Below are positions 1-7,164 of a DNA stretch of 9,506 nucleotides, piece by piece. The notes under the pieces are model-generated. The model saw only the letters and a program-made list of their open reading frames with translations, was not told the DNA's origin and did not search any database. Made by a program: the position numbers and the translations under genes. Numbering within the stretch: position 1 is the stretch's first letter; every line of letters begins with the position of its first letter. The stretch is from a bacterium (GTDB taxonomy: Bacteria > Verrucomicrobiota > Verrucomicrobiia > Limisphaerales > J093), in NCBI GenBank assembly GCA_021784265.1, contig JAJXTA010000061.1:1-9506 (forward strand), in the 5' to 3' direction.

Positions 1-1
1 C

Positions 2-2443
2 GCCCAGTTGCTCCATGTGGCCCTGACCAAGCGCGGCGTCACCCCGATGTGCGGCATCCCGTACCATGCGGCCAACGGCTACATCGCCCGCCTGCTCCGC
101 GCGGGGCACAAAGTCGCCGTCTGCGACCAAATGGAGGACCCGCGGCCCGGGCATCTGGTCAAGCGGGAGGTGACGCAGATCTTGAGTCCCGGGGCGCACT
201 TTGACGAGCGGCTGCTGCCGGCGGAGCGGCACAACTATCTGGCGGCGGTGTATGAGGTGGGAGGGAGCTTCGGGCTGGCCCTTGCCGACCTGACGACGGG
301 AGATTTCCGGGCGACCGAGCTGGCGGCGGAGCCCGCCCTGCTGGCGGAGTTGGACCGCACGGGGCCGGCCGAATTGATTTATCCATCCGAATCCGCGAAG
401 TTGCGTCAGCTTATCACTGCCACTTCCCGGGTGGTCAACGGCCACGACGACTGGGTGTTCGCCCCGGAGACCGCCCAGTTCACCCTGCGGGAGCATTTCA
501 AAGTGGCGACCTTGGACGGGTTTGGCCTGCGGAACCGCCCGGCGGCGATTGGCGCGGCGGGCGCGGTGCTGCACTACCTGGGCCAGCACTTGCGGCGCGA
601 CGTGCGGCATCTGACCCGGCTGGTGTGCTATCAACCGGCGGAGTTCCTGGTGCTCGACCAGGGGACGTTGCGGAATCTCGAGGTCTTGGAGCCGTTGCAC
701 CGCGATGCCCCGCGCCAGGCCTGTCTCTACGGGGCGGTGAATCGCACCCTCACCCCGATGGGGGCGCGGCGGTTGCGCGATTGGCTCTCCCAGCCGCTGG
801 CGGCGGTGGCGCCGATCCAACGCCGCCAGGAGGCCCTCGAGTCCTGGCTGACCCACCCCGAGGCGCTCGAGCGGTTCCGCCAAGGCTTGGCCGAAGTGCG
901 CGATCTGGAGCGCACGCTGAGCCGGTTGAGCGTGGGCACGGGCAACGCCCGCGACCTGGTTGCCCTGCGCCAGGCCCTGGCCCAGGCGCCGGTCTTGCAC
1001 GACCACCTTCGGGCGCTGGCCACCACCCCGCCCGCGGAGTTGCTCCCGGCCCCGCCCCTCAGGCCCCGCGAAGGCGCGGAGACCTCGTTGTTGGCCGAGT
1101 TGACCGGGCAGATCGACCCCTGTCCGGAGATCGCCGACCTCATCGCCCGCGCCATCGTCGAGGCGCCACCCCTGGCGGTCAAGGAGGGGGGCATGATCCG
1201 CGACGGGTTCGATCCCGCTCTGGATGCGCTGCGGCAGGCCGGGCGCCAGGGCAAGGATTGGATTGCCCAACTGCAACAACAAGAGATCGAGCGCACCGGC
1301 ATTGCTTCCCTCAAGGTCCGGTTCAACTCGGTCTTTGGCTATTACCTCGAGGTCACCAAGGCGAACCTCGAGAAGGTCCCGCCGCATTACGTGCGCAAGC
1401 AGACCGTCGCCAACGGGGAACGGTTCATCACCCCGGAACTCAAAGACATGGAGGCCAAGATCCTCGGGGCCGAGGAACGGGGCCTCAAACTGGAGTACGA
1501 CTTGTTCCTCCAGGTGCGCGAACTGGTGTTGGCCCGTTTGCCGACGCTCCAGCAAACCGCGCGGGCCTTGGGGCAGTTGGATGTCTTAGCCGCCTTGGCC
1601 GAGACCGCCCGGGTGCACAATTACTGCCGGCCCAAGGTCGGCGAGGCTGGGGTGTTGCACATCCGCGCCGGGCGCCACCCGGTGTTGGAACAGACGCTCA
1701 CCGGCGAGCGCTTCGTTCCCAATGACACCGAACTGGACCTGAGCGCGCGGCAAATCGGGCTGATCACCGGGCCGAACATGGCGGGCAAGAGCACCTATAT
1801 CCGCCAAGTCGCCCTCCTGGCCCTGCTCGCGCACACCGGGTCGTATGTGCCGGCCGCCGCGGCCCAGATCGACCTGTTAGACCGCATCTTCACGCGCATT
1901 GGCGCCAGCGACGATCTGGCCCGCGGCCAGTCCACCTTCATGGTCGAAATGAGCGAGACCGCCAACCTCCTCAATAACGCGACCGCGCGCGGCTTGGTGA
2001 TCCTCGATGAGATCGGGCGAGGCACCAGTACCTTCGACGGGCTGAGCCTGGCTTGGGCGATTGTCGAGCACCTGCACAATCAGGTCGGGGTCAAGACCCT
2101 CTTCGCCACGCATTACCACGAACTCACCGAGCTGGGAGCCCGCCTGCCCCGCCTCCATAACTACAATGTGGCGGTGCGCGAGTGGCATGACCAGATCGTC
2201 TTCCTGCGGACCATTGTTCCCGGCGCCACGGACAAGAGCTACGGCATTCAGGTCGCCCGGCTGGCCGGGGTCCCCGCCGCGGTCCTGAGCCGGGCCAAGG
2301 AAATCCTCCATAATCTCGAGGAAGCCGAGTTGACGCCGGATGGCGCGGTGCGGCCCGTGGCCCGGCACCGCGAACGGCAGAAGCTCAAGGACCTGCCACC
2401 ACCACCGCAGTTGGACTTGTTTGCCCCGCTCGAGTCCGGGTAG
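2..2443 (+). CDS. mutS: DNA mismatch repair protein MutS (5' partial)
   Basis: MutS recognises mismatches and small loops in DNA and, after ATP-driven sliding-clamp formation, recruits MutL; it acts in the cytoplasm. The frame is open from base 2, so the gene enters from outside the window; 813 residues are visible, against 853 for the whole E. coli protein. By alignment from memory the first visible residues match about E. coli residue 48, so the mismatch-contacting F-x-E motif lies just outside. Visible in order: PMCGIPYHA of domain I (about 44-70), connector and lever regions, the clamp motif VRFNSVFGYYLEVTK (about 1316-1360), Walker A GPNMAGKST (1769-1795), the signature STFMVEMSETANLLNNAT (about 1933-1980), Walker B/D-loop VILDEIGRGTSTFDG (about 1997-2041), and the histidine switch FATHYHEL. 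The C-terminus has SRAKEILHNLEE and then QLDLF, a consensus beta-clamp-binding pentapeptide. The TTG at base 8 is not the real start. Identification is secure. Confidence 0.98.
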   Translation, partial: AQLLHVALTKRGVTPMCGIPYHAANGYIARLLRAGHKVAVCDQMEDPRPGHLVKREVTQILSPGAHFDERLLPAERHNYLAAVYEVGGSFGLALADLTTGDFRATELAAEPALLAELDRTGPAELIYPSESAKLRQLITATSRVVNGHDDWVFAPETAQFTLREHFKVATLDGFGLRNRPAAIGAAGAVLHYLGQHLRRDVRHLTRLVCYQPAEFLVLDQGTLRNLEVLEPLHRDAPRQACLYGAVNRTLTPMGARRLRDWLSQPLAAVAPIQRRQEALESWLTHPEALERFRQGLAEVRDLERTLSRLSVGTGNARDLVALRQALAQAPVLHDHLRALATTPPAELLPAPPLRPREGAETSLLAELTGQIDPCPEIADLIARAIVEAPPLAVKEGGMIRDGFDPALDALRQAGRQGKDWIAQLQQQEIERTGIASLKVRFNSVFGYYLEVTKANLEKVPPHYVRKQTVANGERFITPELKDMEAKILGAEERGLKLEYDLFLQVRELVLARLPTLQQTARALGQLDVLAALAETARVHNYCRPKVGEAGVLHIRAGRHPVLEQTLTGERFVPNDTELDLSARQIGLITGPNMAGKSTYIRQVALLALLAHTGSYVPAAAAQIDLLDRIFTRIGASDDLARGQSTFMVEMSETANLLNNATARGLVILDEIGRGTSTFDGLSLAWAIVEHLHNQVGVKTLFATHYHELTELGARLPRLHNYNVAVREWHDQIVFLRTIVPGATDKSYGIQVARLAGVPAAVLSRAKEILHNLEEAELTPDGAVRPVARHRERQKLKDLPPPPQLDLFAPLESG

Positions 2444-2524
2444 GCGGCGGCGGGTCAACGCAACCGCCTGCTTCCCGGGGACCAAGGCGGGAGTCGTTGA
2501 ATGCCTCGGGGTCGCTTTGTCGGT

Positions 2525-2541
2525 GCCGCCGCTCTGGCGGC
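2525..2541. terminator. Hairpin between convergent mutS and pseudopilin gene
   Basis: GCCGCC and GGCGGC arms separated by GCTCT form a 6-bp GC stem in the 174-bp space between the convergent ends of mutS and the minus-strand pseudopilin gene. The position suits a shared transcription end. There is no T-tract on either side, so it is not a canonical intrinsic terminator, and in DNA this GC-rich such a stem can arise by chance. Nothing else is recognisable in 2444-2617. Confidence 0.2.
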
Positions 2542-2617
2542 CCGCGCGGGGCTCGCCGTGGTCGGCCGGCGCGAGGGCGAAGGCCGATTCCTGGCGCCCG
2601 TCAGACGCGCGGCCGAG

Positions 2618-3361
2618 TCAAAACCGGGGGCGGCACAAGGCGGCGTTGGTGCGCCACTCCGCGGTGACCGCCCAGAGGTTAATGGGGCAGGTGTCGTGTC
2701 CGAAGCCGATGAAGCGCAGACTCCCATCGCCAAAGGCGTAATTGGCCCCGGCCCCGTTGGCGGTCGGGTGCCGCGCCTCAGCCAGGTCGTCGAGGTATGC
2801 GGCATTGGGTTTGAACAGATTCACGTAAAACTCCGTCGAGGTGGCCCCCTTCTCGCCAAAGAGAATCGTGTCGGTGCTGTCGGCGAAGTCGGTGTCCCGA
2901 ATCGCCACGGCATAGGTGCCGGCCGCGAACCCTTTCCATTCCGTCGGGGTGAGGGTGTTGAGGAAGAAATCGTTGAAGCCATTCTGGATGTAGCTGCGGG
3001 GGGCGGCGTCCATGGTGTTGGTGGGGGCGGCGTTGGCGGCCAGGGCCAGCATCGCGGCGTCGTCGGCGCAGAGCAGGAGCCGCGGGCTTTGGAAGTACGG
3101 CCCGAGCTGGGCGGGCCAGCCTTGGGCGGCGCCACGGGCGGGGAAGGAGCCGTTATGGTCGGTGGTGTAGAGGCTGGCAGCGAGATCGAGTTGGCGCAGG
3201 TTGCTGCCGCAGGCGACGCGCCGCCCGCTCTCCTTGGCCCGGCTCAAGGCGGGCAGCAACAGGCCGGCCAGAATCGCGATGATCGCAATGACCACCAACA
3301 GCTCGATTAAGGTGAAGGCCCGGGCGGGGCGCGGCGCAGGCGGGACAGGGCCGGAGGACAT
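2618..3361 (-). CDS. Pseudopilin-like protein, prepilin-type N-terminal cleavage/methylation domain
   Basis: A 247-residue protein with a type IV pilin/type II secretion pseudopilin leader. A 15-residue basic, proline-rich leader is followed by [17 protein letters not shown], a hydrophobic helix that carries the conserved Glu5 (E20) of mature pilins. Prepilin peptidase would cut before F16 and methylate it. The -1 residue is Ala (RA|FTLIE) instead of the usual Gly. The rest is a soluble domain with ...[13 protein letters not shown], typical of the many short 'H-X9-DG' pseudopilin-like proteins of Planctomycetes and Verrucomicrobia. Near the C-terminus, RHPTANGAG followed by [10 protein letters not shown] is a version of the H...DG motif with a longer gap than nine residues. 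The ATG at 3361 begins 11 nt after the thioredoxin gene's stop, so the two are probably co-transcribed. No Shine-Dalgarno is visible. The same frame is open much further upstream, but there it is only the reverse phase of the thioredoxin gene. The exact role of this family (minor pilin, secretion or surface protein) is not established. Confidence 0.9.
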   Translation of the reverse strand: MSSGPVPPAPRPARAFTLIELLVVIAIIAILAGLLLPALSRAKESGRRVACGSNLRQLDLAASLYTTDHNGSFPARGAAQGWPAQLGPYFQSPRLLLCADDAAMLALAANAAPTNTMDAAPRSYIQNGFNDFFLNTLTPTEWKGFAAGTYAVAIRDTDFADSTDTILFGEKGATSTEFYVNLFKPNAAYLDDLAEARHPTANGAGANYAFGDGSLRFIGFGHDTCPINLWAVTAEWRTNAALCRPRF

Positions 3362-3372
3362 GGCGGCGGGGT

Positions 3373-4530
3373 TCAAGGCGACCGCAGGCGGAAGAAGCGG
3401 CTGGCGGCGGACGCCGCGAGACCGACGCGGTTTTGGCCGTTGGTGCTCTGCACGCTGTTGGTGACCGGCGTCCAGGCTGGTTGGATGAGGTTGATTGTCG
3501 TCTCCAGGTGATAACTGGGATAATTGGTGGACCAGCCCAATACAACCTGCGCTCCGGTCCATTGGAGTCCGAGGGTGGGCGCCGGCGCCGGCGCCGCCAA
3601 AAGCGGCACGATGGCCTCCTCCCAGAACGTCTGATCGTCGGCGCCGACATGGCGGAGGACGATGTTGTTCTGGCGGTCCACCAGGAACGCGGTCGGGATG
3701 TCCGGGATGCTGCCCAGGGCGTTTTCCAGGTCCGGCCAACTCATCAGCACCGGGTAATTGACGCCCACTTGGTTCATGAACGCCATGACCACATTGGTTC
3801 CGGCGGTGTCCATCGAGAAGCCGACCACGGTGAACCCTTGGGCGGCGTGGAGCTCTTGGAGGGCGATGAAGCCGGGGATCTCCTGCTGGCACGGCGAGCA
3901 CCAACTGGCCCAGAAGTCCAGCAGCACCACCTTGCCGGCCACGGCGGCGGCGCTGATGGGCTGGCCGGTGAGCGTCACGCCTTGCCACGCCGGGGCCGGG
4001 TCCGACGGGGGCGGCGCCAGGCTCAGGTCGATGTTCCCGGCGGCATTGGCCCCGGTGGTGTCGAAGGCCCCGCCCACGGCCAGTTGATAGGTGGCGCCCG
4101 CGCGGGCGTAGAAGGTGAGCCGGCTGGTCAGGATCCCGCCGTAATAATCTTCGTCGTCGTTGAAGGCGACCGTGACCAAGCTGGCGAGGTCGGCGCCGGT
4201 GAAGACGCCTAAAGTGGTGTCGAAATCGCTCCCCGTGGTGGTCACCGTGATTTCGCCGGAAGCGGGCGCGGTCCAGGACCACCACACCTCACCGCCGCCC
4301 GCGTCGAGGAGCACGGCGGGCTCCGGTTCCTGATCGGTCACGCCCACGTTCGAGCCGGTGGTCGCGACCGTGGCGCCAATGAGCGTAATGCGGTTGGCGA
4401 ACAAGTCGTTGGTGGGCTGCGCGCGCAGCCCGGCCGCGCTCACCGCGCCCGCGACTGCCGCCAACCCAACCCACCGTTTCCAACTTGCGCCGCTCCGCGG
4501 CCTGAAACACCAAACCGTATTGTTTGTCAT
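3373..4530 (-). CDS. Secreted TlpA-like thioredoxin protein with PPC-like N-terminal domain
   Basis: A 385-residue exported protein. Residues 17-38 (KRW, a hydrophobic run, then LRAQ) form a signal peptide, probably cut after about A37. Residues 40-172 look like the beta-sandwich PPC-like domain common in secreted bacterial proteins ([43 protein letters not shown]). Residues 182-312 are a TlpA/ResA-type thioredoxin fold with the redox motif FWASWCSPC (C211, C214) and the cis-proline in [11 protein letters not shown] (P279). Residues 318-385 are a small beta-rich tail ([15 protein letters not shown]...) ending FFRLRSP, a tail style I associate with Verrucomicrobia. Known family role: thiol-disulfide exchange outside the cytoplasm. 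The substrate is unknown. I chose the ATG at 4530; a TTG at 4557 would add nine residues but lies about where transcription would start from the TATAAG box at 4563-4568. It is the first gene of a unit with the downstream pseudopilin gene. Confidence 0.9.
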   Translation of the reverse strand: MTNNTVWCFRPRSGASWKRWVGLAAVAGAVSAAGLRAQPTNDLFANRITLIGATVATTGSNVGVTDQEPEPAVLLDAGGGEVWWSWTAPASGEITVTTTGSDFDTTLGVFTGADLASLVTVAFNDDEDYYGGILTSRLTFYARAGATYQLAVGGAFDTTGANAAGNIDLSLAPPPSDPAPAWQGVTLTGQPISAAAVAGKVVLLDFWASWCSPCQQEIPGFIALQELHAAQGFTVVGFSMDTAGTNVVMAFMNQVGVNYPVLMSWPDLENALGSIPDIPTAFLVDRQNNIVLRHVGADDQTFWEEAIVPLLAAPAPAPTLGLQWTGAQVVLGWSTNYPSYHLETTINLIQPAWTPVTNSVQSTNGQNRVGLAASAASRFFRLRSP

Positions 4531-4562
4531 TCCCAAGGTACCGCTGCACAACCCCAATCGGA

Positions 4563-4568
4563 CTTATA
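4563..4568 (-). promoter_or_regulatory. Candidate -10 box for the thioredoxin gene
   Basis: Read on the minus strand this is TATAAG, five of six matches to the sigma-70 -10 consensus, in an otherwise very GC-rich stretch. Transcription would begin near 4556, giving a leader of about 26 nt before the ATG at 4530. I see no convincing -35 element 16-18 nt upstream, so activator dependence or a chance match are both possible. Confidence 0.3.
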
Positions 4569-4695
4569 GACTGGGGCGGGGCGCCGGAGGTTACAGCCAA
4601 CCGGGGCCCGCTCGGCGCCGTTCCCGCGGGGCGTTCCGGGCGTTCTTTTCCGGATTCCGGCCTTGCCGGCGCGAGGGTGTGCATGGGGACGCACA

Positions 4696-4724
4696 TTGTC
4701 TGGGCGGGCGCTCGGACCTAAGCT
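4696..4724 (+). promoter_or_regulatory. Candidate sigma-70 promoter for the plus-strand pseudopilin gene
   Basis: TTGTCT (4696-4701) and TAAGCT (4719-4724) are separated by exactly 17 nt. The -35 matches four of six consensus bases and the -10 matches three, including the most conserved first, second and last positions. Transcription would begin near 4731, about 25 nt before the ATG at 4756 and just before its GGAGAG site. A small inverted repeat (TGTGC/GCACA, 4678-4695) overlaps the -35 region. This is a match by eye only. Confidence 0.3.
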
Positions 4725-4739
4725 GAACTACCTCGTTCC

Positions 4740-4745
4740 GGAGAG
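4740..4745 (+). promoter_or_regulatory. Ribosome binding site deciding the start at 4756
   Basis: GGAGAG lies 10 nt before the ATG at 4756. The same frame is open back to 4663, but only this ATG has a Shine-Dalgarno-like sequence, and it gives a leader of normal length before FTLIELL. It is the clearest ribosome binding site in the window. Confidence 0.55.
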
Positions 4746-4755
4746 ACTCGGCCTT

Positions 4756-5505
4756 ATGCGTAAAGACGTTCGTCGCAGGGCGCTCCTCGCGCGGGGGAGA
4801 CCGGGGAGGACGCGGGGCTTTACCCTGATTGAGTTGCTGGTGGTCATCGCCATCATTGCGATCCTAGCCGCGTTGTTGCTGCCGGCGCTCACCAACGCCA
4901 AGGAGCGGGCCCGGCGCGCTTCCTGCCAGAGCGGGCTGCGCCAGCTTGGCTTGGCGGCGGCAATGTACGGCAACGACAACGGGGACCACGTCCTCTCCGG
5001 CGTGCGGGACGACGGCGGCGAGCACACGATCTGGATCGGCACCACCACGTTCAACGCCATCCGCCAATACAGCGCCACCAACATGAGCACCTGCCCCAGC
5101 CTGGCCAGCACCTTCCAATACTACCAGTACCCCTACGGCTGGGTCATCGGCTACAGCTATAACGGCGGCCACAAAGCCCCCTGGCCCGGCCAGCCTGGAC
5201 CGCTGTGGGTTTCCCCGCAAAAATTCACCGACGACCCGGCCCTCACCCTGGCCTGCGACCTGAACCAGTGGGCGCAACCCCAAGGGGGCGTGGGTTGGGT
5301 GATCGCCCCGCACGGCGCGGGTGGGGCCGCCAAGCGCCACGGCGTGCCCTTCATCAGTGTGCAGACCCTCACGACCTCAGGCCAGATGGGCGCGGAGGGT
5401 GGCAACGTGCTGTTGTTGGACACCTCCGTCCATTGGAAGAACCTCAAACTGATGACCAACTACGCCGCCTCCCAGTTCGGCAGCGGTTACTGGAACGCCT
5501 GGTAG
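4756..5505 (+). CDS. Pseudopilin-like protein, prepilin-type N-terminal cleavage/methylation domain
   Basis: A 249-residue protein with a strongly basic 21-residue leader (RKDVRRR...RPGRTRG), a canonical Gly|Phe prepilin peptidase site, then [17 protein letters not shown] with Glu5 of the mature chain at E26, and [15 protein letters not shown], the usual continuation in the Verrucomicrobia/Planctomycetes pseudopilin-like family. The soluble domain has two cysteines near residue 57 and in MSTCPS, and many aromatic residues ([17 protein letters not shown]). The C-terminal motif [15 protein letters not shown] corresponds to the family's 'GGNVLFADGHV' strand, with DT replacing DG. It is a paralogue of the minus-strand pseudopilin at 2618-3361 and lies divergently from the thioredoxin gene. 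The leader predicts insertion in the inner membrane and processing by PilD-type peptidase. A specific function is not known; it could be a minor pilin, part of a type II secretion-like assembly, or a surface protein. Confidence 0.92.
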   Translation: MRKDVRRRALLARGRPGRTRGFTLIELLVVIAIIAILAALLLPALTNAKERARRASCQSGLRQLGLAAAMYGNDNGDHVLSGVRDDGGEHTIWIGTTTFNAIRQYSATNMSTCPSLASTFQYYQYPYGWVIGYSYNGGHKAPWPGQPGPLWVSPQKFTDDPALTLACDLNQWAQPQGGVGWVIAPHGAGGAAKRHGVPFISVQTLTTSGQMGAEGGNVLLLDTSVHWKNLKLMTNYAASQFGSGYWNAW

Positions 5506-5507
5506 GC

Positions 5508-5531
5508 GCGCCCGGGTGGGCGCTGGCGCCC
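5508..5531. terminator. Overlapping GC hairpins between convergent pseudopilin and tonB genes
   Basis: GCGCCC (5508-5513), GGGCGC (5518-5523) and GCGCCC (5526-5531) allow two competing 5-6-bp stems in the 50-bp gap between two convergent genes. The place is right for bidirectional termination. There is no T-tract, so this is suggestive only. Confidence 0.25.
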
Positions 5532-5555
5532 TGGACCGGGGCGAGCCGGCGTCGG

Positions 5556-6272
5556 TTACTGCGACACCAACTGGGTGCTCGGAATCACGTCGAACCGGAT
5601 CACGAACTTCGGCGGAAACCCCTTGGGGGGCACGCTCTCCACGCGTTTGGTGGCCGCCAGCGCCTTGCGCACCGAGTCGTCCCAGCGCGTGTTGCCGGAA
5701 CCGCTCCGCCACTCGGCCTTGAGCACCTTGCCCGCCGCATCGAGCGAGATCTCGGCTTCGGCCACGAACCGCTGATCGTCCAGGTCTTCCGGGCGATCCC
5801 AGTTCGACCGGAAGGCCGCCTCGATCTGGCTCTTGTAGTAGGCGACGACCGCGTTGGTCTCGGGGGTCGGCGGCCCGGCGTCGAAGCTAAAGGCGGGCAA
5901 GGTGTCCGGCGGCGGGGCGTCGGGGGCCGGGGCCACCGGCGGCGGAGCCGAGGCGGCGACGGGAGGCGGGGCCACGGGCGATGGGGCGACCGGGACCCGG
6001 GCCTGCTCGACCGGCGGCGGGGTGGCTGGCTTCGGTGGCGTCGCTTTCGGTTCGAGCTTGGGCTCGACCTTCTTGGGCGGTGGCGGTTTGTTCTCCTTGG
6101 GCACCAACAAGACGCTCAATTCCCGGAGGCGATGGCCCAACATCCCCTCGTGCGCCGCCCAATAGGCCCCCAACCCGAGCGCGAGGGCATGCAGTCCCAC
6201 CGAGAGAATGAGATTGACCTTGGCCGAGCTTTTCTTGCGTCGGCGCGGCTGAAGGGGGACCATCGTTTCCAT
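5556..6272 (-). CDS. TonB/TolA-like energy transducer
   Basis: A 238-residue periplasm-spanning transducer that would carry energy from the ExbB/ExbD motor to the outer membrane. It has a short basic cytoplasmic N-terminus (PRRRKKSSAK), a single membrane anchor at about residues 18-40 with the S-x-x-x-H motif of TonB and TolA (S24, H28) that contacts the motor, a proline- and Lys/Glu-rich then Pro/Ala-rich linker at about 60-138 (KPPPPKKVEPKLEPK, repeated PPPVA), and a globular C-terminal domain at about 140-230 (YYKSQIEAAFRSNW, AEISLDAAGKVLKAEWRSGSG, DDSVRKALAA, FVIRFDV) of the TonB C-terminal/TolA fold. It starts 5 nt after the upstream exbD stop. ATG 6272 and ATG 6263 are both possible starts; neither has a strong ribosome site. 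Whether it works in a Ton or a Tol system cannot be decided here, so I give no symbol. Confidence 0.88.
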   Translation of the reverse strand: METMVPLQPRRRKKSSAKVNLILSVGLHALALGLGAYWAAHEGMLGHRLRELSVLLVPKENKPPPPKKVEPKLEPKATPPKPATPPPVEQARVPVAPSPVAPPPVAASAPPPVAPAPDAPPPDTLPAFSFDAGPPTPETNAVVAYYKSQIEAAFRSNWDRPEDLDDQRFVAEAEISLDAAGKVLKAEWRSGSGNTRWDDSVRKALAATKRVESVPPKGFPPKFVIRFDVIPSTQLVSQ

Positions 6273-6277
6273 AAAGG

Positions 6278-6709
6278 CTAGAGGCTGGCCGGGGCGGCGC
6301 TGGGCCGTTGGGTGGCCAGGCCGACCTTGGTCACATCGGCGCGTTGGAGCGCATCCAGGACGCTGACCATGTTTTGGTAAACCACCGCGCCGTCGCCGTG
6401 CACGACGACGCTAGCCTCGGGGTCCTCATGTTTGAGCCGCACCAGCTCGCGGTAGAGGGCGGGCAGTTCCAACCGCTCCCCGTTCAGGTAAATCCGCCCA
6501 TCCGCCTCGACGATGAGGTAGTTCGGCTTCTTGGGCGGGGCTTTGGCGGGGGCCTGATGAGTGGGCAGGTTAAGGTCCAGGTCATTGACCATTGGCGCCG
6601 TCGTGATGATGAAGATCACGAGCAACACGAAGGCCAGATCGAGCAACGGGGTGATGTTGAGCTCGTGCATCGTGTGATGATGCGACTTGGCGAAGCGGCG
6701 GAGGGCCAT
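6278..6709 (-). CDS. exbD: ExbD/TolR family biopolymer transport protein (second copy)
   Basis: A 143-residue ExbD/TolR-type motor subunit. The cytoplasmic N-terminus (KSHHHTMHELNITP) leads into one membrane helix, LLDLAFVLLVIFIITTAP, whose aspartate (D24) matches the proton-carrying Asp25 of E. coli ExbD. The periplasmic domain follows (PNYLIVEADGRIYLNGE, SVVVHGDGAVVYQNMVSVLDALQRADVTKVGLAT) and is the standard ExbD dimerisation fold. Length is normal for the family. It begins 11 nt after the stop of the first exbD and ends 5 nt before tonB, which implies one transcript. The N-terminal 30 residues closely resemble the first copy, while the periplasmic parts have diverged. The symbol marks family membership; a TolR role is equally possible. 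Confidence 0.92.
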   Translation of the reverse strand: MALRRFAKSHHHTMHELNITPLLDLAFVLLVIFIITTAPMVNDLDLNLPTHQAPAKAPPKKPNYLIVEADGRIYLNGERLELPALYRELVRLKHEDPEASVVVHGDGAVVYQNMVSVLDALQRADVTKVGLATQRPSAAPASL

Positions 6710-6720
6710 GGCCGGGTGGT

Positions 6721-7137
6721 TCAGCGGGCGCCGGGCAGCGGCTCGGTGGCCAGACTCACTTTCACGACGTTGGCCTGCTGCAGCACGTCCAGCACCCCCA
6801 TCACCCGCTGGTAGCGGATGTGGCTGTCGCCCCGCACGATTACACTCAGGTCGGGGTCGGCGCGCCGCATCTGGATGATCGCGGGGAGGAGCGTGTTCAG
6901 ATTCACCGGCCGCATGTTGAGGAACAGGTTGCCTTGCCCTTCCACGCTGATGAAGTTCGGTTTGCGCGGGGGGTCTTTGGGCCGGAGCGTGGCGGTGGGG
7001 AGATTGAGGTCCATGTCATGCACCAACGGGGTGGTGGTGAGGACAAAGATCACCAGCAAGACGAACGCCAGGTCGAGCAACGGGGTGATGTTGATCTCGC
7101 TGAGGGTCGTGTGGTGGGACTTGGAGTACCGCTTCAT
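6721..7137 (-). CDS. exbD: ExbD/TolR family biopolymer transport protein (first copy)
   Basis: A 138-residue ExbD/TolR-type subunit. MKRYSKSHHTTLSEINITP precedes the single membrane helix LLDLAFVLLVIFVLTTTP, with the conserved proton-pathway aspartate at D22. The periplasmic domain (NFISVEGQGNLFLNMRPVN, DLSVIVRGDSHIRYQRVMGVLDVLQQANVVKVSLAT) has the usual ExbD strand-helix order. It lies 27 nt after the exbB-like gene and 11 nt before the second exbD. Two non-identical ExbD proteins beside one ExbB suggest a mixed ExbD pair in the motor (inference). No clear Shine-Dalgarno precedes the ATG. It could equally be called tolR. Confidence 0.92.
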   Translation of the reverse strand: MKRYSKSHHTTLSEINITPLLDLAFVLLVIFVLTTTPLVHDMDLNLPTATLRPKDPPRKPNFISVEGQGNLFLNMRPVNLNTLLPAIIQMRRADPDLSVIVRGDSHIRYQRVMGVLDVLQQANVVKVSLATEPLPGAR

Positions 7138-7164
7138 GGGAACGGGCCGAACCTCTCGGCGCCC

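Noticed and set aside
625..1725. Long plus-strand open frame inside mutS (366 codons)
   Set aside because: Out-of-frame shadow of a certain mutS gene; its product is Arg/Gly/Pro-rich without any recognisable domain.
2501..3310. Plus-strand open frame of 269 codons opposite the pseudopilin gene
   Set aside because: It is the antisense reading of a clear pilin-leader gene; the product is Gly/Val/Glu-rich and matches nothing I know.
3433..4212. Plus-strand open frame of 259 codons opposite the thioredoxin gene
   Set aside because: Antisense shadow; the sense strand has a signal peptide, WCSPC and a cis-proline in order.
3362..4285. Long N-terminal extension of the minus-strand pseudopilin
   Set aside because: The extension is the thioredoxin gene read out of frame. 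A pilin leader must sit at the N-terminus, so ATG 3361 is the start.
5205..6281. Plus-strand open frame of 358 codons across the pseudopilin end and tonB
   Set aside because: It crosses two convergent real genes, and its Arg/Gly-rich product has no domain.
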